Assembly: GCF_015390235.1 (NCBI RefSeq)
Contig: NZ_VUOH01000004.1
Location: forward strand, 452,706-516,705
DNA length: 64,000 nucleotides
From: Quadrisphaera sp. INWT6
GTDB taxonomy: Bacteria > Actinomycetota > Actinomycetes > Actinomycetales > Quadrisphaeraceae
Direction of reading: 5' to 3'
Every line of letters begins with the position of its first letter. The first letter of the stretch is position 1. A program made the translations under genes and the position numbers. Positions 59,757 to 64,000 of the stretch are shown piece after piece. Below the pieces are notes generated by a model. It was not told the DNA's origin. It did no database searches and saw only the letters and a list, made by a program, of their open reading frames with translations.

Positions 59757-60239
59757 TCAGAGGGTGCGCCGGTCGACGGTGACGTCGCCGACGTGGACGT
59801 CGACCACGAAGCCGCCGGACGCCGGCGCCACCTCGCCGAGGACCGCGCGCAGGACCCCGCCGACCTCCTGGCGCACCTGCTCGGCGGCCTCGACGACGTC
59901 GGCGCCGAAGGCCACGACCACGGTGGTGCGGACCGCGACGAGGCGGTCGTCGTCGTCGGTCTCGAAGACCACGCGGCTGGGCGCGGCGTCGGGCAGCGGC
60001 TCCAGGGCGGTGCGGACCACGTCGGTGAGGACGTCGGTGGACACGGAGAACCGGCCCAGCTCGTGCTGCGCGGCCACGGTGCGCGCCGGGCGGACGGCCG
60101 AGAGGGCGGCGTCGACCACGCGCTGGCGCACGCGGACCCAGCCAGCGTCGGTGTGGAGGCGGAGCGCCTCGGCGGCGCGGGCCAGCGGGTCGGCGCCCGG
60201 CGCCGCGTCCCGCACCCCCTGGTCCTCGGGCACGCTCAT
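59757..60239 (-). CDS. Asp23/Gls24-like protein coupled to an ECF sigma factor
   Basis: A 160-aa protein whose last 80 residues (TDVLTDVVRTALEPLPDAAP ... GGFVVDVHVGDVTVDRRTL) resemble the Asp23/Gls24 alkaline-shock fold, as in the divergent operon. The ATG at 60239 overlaps the sigma-factor stop (ATGA). No zinc motif or membrane segment is seen, so it is not a classical anti-sigma factor, though regulation of the sigma factor is possible. Confidence 0.65.
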   Translation of the reverse strand: MSVPEDQGVRDAAPGADPLARAAEALRLHTDAGWVRVRQRVVDAALSAVRPARTVAAQHELGRFSVSTDVLTDVVRTALEPLPDAAPSRVVFETDDDDRLVAVRTTVVVAFGADVVEAAEQVRQEVGGVLRAVLGEVAPASGGFVVDVHVGDVTVDRRTL

Positions 60240-60826
60240 CTCCAGTCCTCCAGCAGGGTCGTGAGGGTCGCTCGGGCCCGGGAGAGGCGTCCGCGGACGA
60301 CGTCGGGGGTGGTGCGACCGACCTCCGCCACCTCGGCGTACGACAGCCCCTCCACCTCCTTCAGGATCCACGCCGACCGCTGCCCCTCGGGCAGCTGCCG
60401 CAGCGCGGCGTCGAGGGCCTCGACGAACCCCTGCATCTCCACGACGCGCGCCGGGTCCTGCCCGGGACCGGTGGCGCGCCGGGCCAGCACCTCGTCGTCG
60501 ACAGGGGCGGCCGTCCTCTTGAGCTGGCGGCTCTGGTGCCGCCGCACCGCGTGGGTGACCAGGGTGAACATCCACGTGCGGACGCTGGAGCGGCCGCCGA
60601 AGCCCGACAGGCCGCGCCAGGCGTCGGCCATCGCGTCCTGGAGGCAGTCGGCGGTCTCGCTCGGGTCGTCGAGCATGCGCGAGGCGTACCGGTGCAGGGC
60701 GGGACCGTGGCGGTCGACCAGCTCGGTGAAGGCCAGGCGGTCTCCGAGGCCGGCCCGGCGCGCCAGGACGTCGTCGTCGAGCTCGTCGACGACGCCCCCT
60801 CCGGGGGCGGGTCTCTCGTCGCGCAC
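60236..60826 (-). CDS. ECF-family RNA polymerase sigma factor
   Basis: A 196-aa sigma-70 factor with region 2 (AFTELVDRHGPALHRYASRM ... QDAMADAWRG, RTWMFTLVTHAVRRHQSRQ) and region 4 (LPEGQRSAWILKEVEGLSYA ... DVVRGRLSRAR). It is divergent from the Asp23 operon and probably controls it in response to envelope stress. Start GTG 60826. Confidence 0.93.
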   Translation of the reverse strand: MRDERPAPGGGVVDELDDDVLARRAGLGDRLAFTELVDRHGPALHRYASRMLDDPSETADCLQDAMADAWRGLSGFGGRSSVRTWMFTLVTHAVRRHQSRQLKRTAAPVDDEVLARRATGPGQDPARVVEMQGFVEALDAALRQLPEGQRSAWILKEVEGLSYAEVAEVGRTTPDVVRGRLSRARATLTTLLEDWR

Positions 60827-60870
60827 GACACGACCCGATCACAGGCCCAGGACCCCCGCCACCGCAGCGG

Positions 60871-60886
60871 TGTGACCCAGGTCACA
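60871..60886. promoter_or_regulatory. CRP/GlxR-type site between the sigma factor and the Asp23 operon
   Basis: TGTGACCCAGGTCACA matches the CRP-family consensus TGTGA-n6-TCACA at every defined position. It sits in the 159-bp gap between divergent genes, 45 bp from the sigma start and 100 bp from the Asp23 start. No clear ECF -35/-10 pair could be assigned in the rest of the gap. Confidence 0.65.
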
Positions 60887-60985
60887 GCAGATCGGGCGTG
60901 ACGTTTCCGTCCGCGCTGACTCTCACCCTCCGTCGAACGCACCAGCCCGGTGCGCCTCACGATCCCGACCAGGAGGAGAGACCCC

Positions 60986-61432
60986 ATGTCCCAGACCACC
61001 ACCGCCGTGGCCACGAAGAACACCGCCCTGGCCAGCACGCAGGGCAGCACCTCCATCGCCGACGCCGTGGTCTCCAAGATCGCCGGCATCGCCGCCCGCG
61101 AGGTCACCGGCGTGCACGCCCTCGGTGGCGGCGCCGCCCGCGCCGTCGGCGCGCTGCGCGAGCGCATCCCGGGTGCCACCACCAACCACTCCCAGGGCAT
61201 CTCGGTCGAGGTCGGCGAGAAGCAGGCCGCCGTCGACATCACCCTGATCGCCGAGTACGGCGTCGCCATCGCCGACCTCGCCGCGGGCGTGCGCCGCAAC
61301 GTCATCACCTCGGTCGAGCGCATGACCGGCCTCGACGTCACCGAGGTCAACATCGAGGTCAGCGACGTCTTCATCCCGTCCGAGGACGGCGACGACGACG
61401 AGCAGCCGGCCCGCCAGGCCCGGGTGCAGTGA
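60986..61432 (+). CDS. Asp23/Gls24 family envelope stress protein
   Basis: A 148-aa protein with a full Asp23 domain: SIADAVVSKIAGIAAREVTG, GISVEVGEKQAAVDITLIAE and VNIEVSDVFI. The ATG at 60986 has GGAGGAG upstream. In Staphylococcus, Asp23 is held at the membrane by AmaP, which is also encoded in this operon (63066-63647). It is the first gene of the operon. Confidence 0.92.
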   Translation: MSQTTTAVATKNTALASTQGSTSIADAVVSKIAGIAAREVTGVHALGGGAARAVGALRERIPGATTNHSQGISVEVGEKQAAVDITLIAEYGVAIADLAAGVRRNVITSVERMTGLDVTEVNIEVSDVFIPSEDGDDDEQPARQARVQ

Positions 61433-61437
61433 CCCGC

Positions 61438-61833
61438 ATGACCACCCAGACCCCCGGCACCTCCCCCCTCCCGCCCCGCGGGAGCGACGGGGTCGTGGGC
61501 GGTGAGGTGGTCGCCGAGCGCGTCGAGGGCGTCGCCGAGGGCTCCGTCGTGGAGCCGGTCGACGTCGTCGCCCGCGCGGTGCTGGCCGTGCCCGGCGTGC
61601 ACTCCCTGCACGCCGGGCTGGCCGGCTCGGCCGCCACCTTCCTGCCCGGCCGCCGCGTCGCGGGCATCGCGCTGCGCGAGAGCGGCACCGAGGTGCACGT
61701 CGTCGTCGAGATCGGCCGCGACGTCCGCGCCACCGCCGCGGCGGTCCACGCCGCGGTCACCGCCCTCGGGGCGGCCACCGCCCCCCAGCCGGTGCACGTC
61801 CACGTCGGGGACCTGGCCGCGCCCCGCGCCTGA
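61438..61833 (+). CDS. Second Asp23-like protein
   Basis: A 131-aa protein starting at ATG 61438, 5 nt after the first Asp23 stop. VDVVARAVLAVPGVHSLHAG and ALRESGTEVHVVVEIGRDVR ... VHVHVGDL follow the Asp23 pattern, but the protein is shorter. It may form mixed assemblies with the first. Confidence 0.8.
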   Translation: MTTQTPGTSPLPPRGSDGVVGGEVVAERVEGVAEGSVVEPVDVVARAVLAVPGVHSLHAGLAGSAATFLPGRRVAGIALRESGTEVHVVVEIGRDVRATAAAVHAAVTALGAATAPQPVHVHVGDLAAPRA

Positions 61834-61893
61834 GCACCACCCCTGCTGCCCACCCCCCCTGCACCCCACCCGAACAGCCGAAGGAGCCCTCCC

Positions 61894-62085
61894 ATGTCCC
61901 CCGCCACCCCGTACTCCTGGATCGGGCTGCTGGCCGGTCTGCTGCTGGCCATCGCCGGCGCGGTCGGCGGAGCCGGAGCCTTCTTCGGCGCCCTCGTGCT
62001 CGGCGCCGTCGGCTGGGTCGTCGGCGCCCAGGCCGAGGGCCGCATCGACCTGGTGGCGGCCCTGAGCCGCCGCAGCCGTGGCTGA
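61894..62085 (+). CDS. Small membrane protein, DUF2273-like
   Basis: A 63-aa protein with two hydrophobic segments (SWIGLLAGLLLAIAGAVGGA and GAFFGALVLGAVGWVVGAQA) and a basic tail. Small proteins of this type accompany Asp23 and AmaP. SD GAAGGAG precedes the ATG. Its end overlaps the next gene by 8 bp. Confidence 0.8.
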   Translation: MSPATPYSWIGLLAGLLLAIAGAVGGAGAFFGALVLGAVGWVVGAQAEGRIDLVAALSRRSRG

Positions 62086-62473
62086 GGTGGCCGCTGCCCC
62101 CGAGCGGCAGCTGACGGCGCCCGCCGAGCGCGGCTCCCTGCACCTCGCCGACGAGGTGGTGCTGGCCATCGCCCGGGCGGCCGCCCTGCGGGTGCCCGGC
62201 GTGGCCCCCACCTCCGCCACCTCCGGCCTCATCAGCTCGGCCATCGGCCGCGACCTGCCCCGCGCCTCCGCGCAGGTGGCGGGCTCGCGAGCCCGCGTCG
62301 AGCTGCAGGTGGCCTCCGTGTGGCCCCACCCCGCGGCCCAGGTGGCCGCGGGCGTGCGCGAGGCGGTCACCGCCCAGCTGCAGCAGCTGGCGGCCGTCTC
62401 CGCCGACTCCGTGTCCGTGACCGTCGACGCCGTCGTGCGTCCCGACCGCCCCGAGCGAGGGAGGGTCCAGTGA
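62078..62473 (+). CDS. Third Asp23-like protein of the operon
   Basis: A 131-aa protein from GTG 62078: SLHLADEVVLAIARAAALRV, GVRARVELQV-like AGSRARVELQVASVWPHPAA, and DSVSVTVDAVV, again an Asp23 pattern. It overlaps the upstream small membrane gene (8 bp) and the downstream gene (GTGA). Confidence 0.8.
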   Translation: MAEVAAAPERQLTAPAERGSLHLADEVVLAIARAAALRVPGVAPTSATSGLISSAIGRDLPRASAQVAGSRARVELQVASVWPHPAAQVAAGVREAVTAQLQQLAAVSADSVSVTVDAVVRPDRPERGRVQ

Positions 62474-63069
62474 GCCTCACCACCGAACGCCCCACCTCCA
62501 CCCCCACGGCCCGGCTGCGGCCCGCGAAGCTGCCGACCGGACCGGGCACCATCGGCTGGCTCGGCCCCGTGCTGGCGCTGCTGCTCGTCGGCGTCGCCGT
62601 GCTCGTGGGCCAGGACGCGTGGGTCCGCCTGCAGGGCGGGTCGACCACCTGGCTCGGGACCGCCACCAGCGCCCTCGACGGCCTCGCGCCGACCGCGGCC
62701 GTGGCCGCCGTCGGCGTGGTCGTCGCCCTCGTCGGGCTGTGGTTCGTCGTCGCGGCGCTCGAGCCCCGCACCCGGGACGCCCTCCCCCTGGGCGGCACCA
62801 GCGGTGCGCACCTGCGCACCGCCGACGTGGCCCGGCTCGCCTCCGGCGCCGCCGACCAGGTCGACGGCGTGCTGCGGACGCGCTCCAGCGCCGGACGCCG
62901 CTCGGTGACCGTCGACGTCACCACCACCGCCGCCCGCGGGGGCGCCGGTGGAGGCGTGGACGGTGTGGCCGACCGCGTGCGCACCAGCGTCGAGCACGCC
63001 CTGCGCGCGCTGGAGACCCCGCCCCGCGTCAAGGTCCGCACCACCGCCCCGAAGGGAGACGACCAGTGA
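62470..63069 (+). CDS. DUF6286-like membrane protein
   Basis: A 199-aa protein with two TM segments (about 28-46 and 75-98), then a cytoplasmic domain similar in outline to Asp23 (HLRTADVARLASGAADQVDG, RSVTVDVTTTA, VKVRTTAPK). It is coupled to both neighbours by GTGA overlaps. It probably belongs to the membrane-anchored Asp23 complex. Confidence 0.8.
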   Translation: MSLTTERPTSTPTARLRPAKLPTGPGTIGWLGPVLALLLVGVAVLVGQDAWVRLQGGSTTWLGTATSALDGLAPTAAVAAVGVVVALVGLWFVVAALEPRTRDALPLGGTSGAHLRTADVARLASGAADQVDGVLRTRSSAGRRSVTVDVTTTAARGGAGGGVDGVADRVRTSVEHALRALETPPRVKVRTTAPKGDDQ

Positions 63070-63647
63070 GCCGCACCGTCCTCGGGTTCGACCGCCTCGT
63101 GGCCTTCGTGCTCGGCCTCGTGCTCGTGGCCGCCGGCGCGGGAGCCGCCGCCTGGGGCCTCGGCCAGCTCACCCGGGTGTGGGCCGGCGCCCCGCAGGCG
63201 GTCAGCACCGCCGCCGCCGGCGACGTCTACGGCCGGTCGTGGTGGCCGGGTGCGGCTGCGGCCGCCGCCGTCGTCCTCGCCCTCCTGGGCCTGTGGTGGC
63301 TGTTCGCCCACGTGCCGCGCCGCTCGACGGGCCCCCTGCGCCTGACCGGCTCGGACCGCTCCGGCGCCCTGGCGGTCGACGGCAGCTCGGCGGCCGCCGC
63401 CGCCGCCGACGTGCTCGCCGAGGTGCCCGGCGTCCGCTCGGCCTCGGGCCGCGTGGTCAGCGACCGCGGCCAGCTGGTCGCCGAGATCGACGTGACCGCC
63501 GAGCCCGACGCCGACCTCGCCGAGGTCGCCGCCGCGGTCGACGCGACCGGCGCGCAGCTGGCGCAGGTCATCGGCCGCGACGACCTGCGCGGCCGGGTGG
63601 CCGTGCGCGTCGCCCGCCGCCAGCGCCAGGGCAGCCGCGTGCGCTGA
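63066..63647 (+). CDS. amaP: AmaP-like alkaline shock membrane anchor
   Basis: A 193-aa protein: an N-terminal hairpin of two TMs (about 9-33 and 58-81) and a cytoplasmic Asp23-related domain (GALAVDGSSAAAAAADVLAE, VVSDRGQLVAEIDVTAEPDA). AmaP anchors Asp23 filaments to the membrane in Staphylococcus. It is the last gene of the operon and is followed by a strong terminator. Confidence 0.85.
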   Translation: MSRTVLGFDRLVAFVLGLVLVAAGAGAAAWGLGQLTRVWAGAPQAVSTAAAGDVYGRSWWPGAAAAAAVVLALLGLWWLFAHVPRRSTGPLRLTGSDRSGALAVDGSSAAAAAADVLAEVPGVRSASGRVVSDRGQLVAEIDVTAEPDADLAEVAAAVDATGAQLAQVIGRDDLRGRVAVRVARRQRQGSRVR

Positions 63648-63666
63648 CCCGCCCAGCACCACCCAG

Positions 63667-63701
63667 CGACCCCCGTCCGGACCCCGTCCGGACGGGGGTC
63701 G
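63667..63701 (+). terminator. Strong hairpin terminator of the Asp23-AmaP operon
   Basis: CGACCCCCGTCCGG (63667-63680) pairs perfectly with CCGGACGGGGGTCG (63688-63701) across a 7-nt loop. No T-run follows, as often in actinobacteria. It lies 20 nt after the AmaP stop and before the kdp genes. Confidence 0.8.
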
Positions 63702-63764
63702 CCGGCGTCTGGGGACCGTCTGGACCCGAGCGGACCGCCCGTGGGCGGGTGCTGGATGGGGCAC

Positions 63765-63869
63765 GTGCCTGATTTCGCCCTCATCGCGCTGACCGTCGTG
63801 GTCTTCGCCGTCCTCGCGCTGCTCGTCAGCGGTCTCGAGCGCCTCGACTCGTCGGGCGACCAGCGGTGA
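63765..63869 (+). CDS. 34-aa membrane peptide preceding kdpF
   Basis: GTG 63765 to TGA 63869 encodes 34 aa, mostly one TM (FALIALTVVVFAVLALLVSG), then ERLDSSGDQR. Short membrane ORFs of this kind often precede kdpF in actinobacteria. Its TGA overlaps the presumed kdpF GTG (GTGA). Confidence 0.6.
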   Translation: MPDFALIALTVVVFAVLALLVSGLERLDSSGDQR

Positions 63870-63953
63870 GCCGAGTCCGTCGTCCTGCTGCTCGTCGTCC
63901 TCGCGCTGGCCGGCTACCTGCTGACCGCGCTGCTGGACCCGGAGCGGTTCTGA
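63866..63953 (+). CDS. kdpF: KdpF-like small membrane subunit, apparent one-base insertion after the start
   Basis: In frame from about 63873, ESVVLLLVVLALAGYLLTAL and LDPERF are typical of KdpF, the small stabilising subunit of the potassium P-type ATPase. The GTG at 63866 (overlapping the previous TGA) is one base out of frame; removing one C from the CC at 63871-63872 gives VSESVVLLL and a 28-aa protein. As written, no start codon fits the KdpF frame. The case parallels the other suspected indels in the window. Confidence 0.6.
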
Positions 63954-64000
63954 TGGAGACGCCGCAGCGGCTTCCTGACCGTCGCGACCCTCGTGCCGCC
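63953..64000 (+). CDS. Possible start of kdpA (cut by window end)
   Basis: An ATG at 63953 overlaps the kdpF stop (TGATG). Its frame gives METPQRLPDRRDP, which does not look like KdpA, while another frame reads SGFLTVATLVP, which would fit a KdpA first helix. Only 48 bases are visible, so the assignment rests mainly on the preceding KdpF. Confidence 0.3.
   Translation, partial: METPQRLPDRRDPRAA

Overview
The window is very GC-rich DNA with the hallmarks of an actinomycete. It carries a Pup-proteasome system (pup, prcB, prcA, pafA, dop, arc), mycothiol synthesis (mshC), an F420-type luciferase-like oxidoreductase, DUF222/HNH (13E12-type) and DUF3090 proteins, many GTG starts, and many genes whose start codon lies 6-8 nt after a TAnnnT -10 box (predicted leaderless mRNAs). 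The genus cannot be fixed from sequence alone; Kineosporiales-like is only a guess. No tRNA, rRNA, CRISPR array or transposase was seen.

Layout. 1-62: start of a WYL-type regulator (probably PafB) leaving the window. 123-1386: an AAA+ ATPase with a C-terminal winged helix, behind a symmetrical array of six 10-bp-phased hexamers. 1361-11755 (minus): a nitrate-to-ammonium operon: narK, nitrate reductase (frameshifted), a small unknown protein, nirB, nirD, siroheme synthase, a HemD-winged-helix regulator of NnaR type and a CbiX/SirB-like protein. 11902-14727 (minus): two FKBP isomerases and pafA. 14858-18352: a LexA-box-controlled HNH protein, a small unknown and a GNAT. 18383-20231 (minus): pup-prcB-prcA. 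20326-24832: a HEAT-like protein, a 17-unit 11-bp repeat array, an OmpR-type two-component system, an exported Asp-rich EF-hand-like protein and an SRPBCC protein. 24858-28678: dop (frameshifted), DUF3054 and arc. 28745-31986: trmI, an M50 protease and a RecB-family nuclease.

32049-35244: a GGDEF-EAL protein with a degenerate GGDEF, and a methyltransferase. 35266-41025 (minus): a complete peptide/nickel-type ABC importer. 41174-47611 (minus): HAD phosphatase, NarL-type regulator, FtsX-like permease, and a histidine kinase reading in frame into an ABC ATPase. 47717-52099: PAC2 protein, mshC and the conserved SCO1664/DUF3090/phosphatase trio. 52182-57836: lipoprotein, CorA, LLM oxidoreductase, aldo/keto reductase, two small proteins and an M20 peptidase. 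57855-63647: a Pro/Ala-rich membrane protein, then an envelope-stress module (ECF sigma, four Asp23-like proteins, DUF2273-like, DUF6286-like, AmaP). 63765-64000: start of a kdp operon.

How it fits together. The minus-strand order arc-dop-pup-prcB-prcA-pafA-FKBP-FKBP-(pafB) matches the usual actinobacterial Pup-proteasome locus, but three blocks (signalling, SOS/HNH, nitrate assimilation) sit inside it. Several conserved genes (nitrate reductase, dop, HK/ABC junction, kdpF) show apparent one-base indels, mostly in G/C runs. These may be sequencing errors and should be resolved before biology is built on them.
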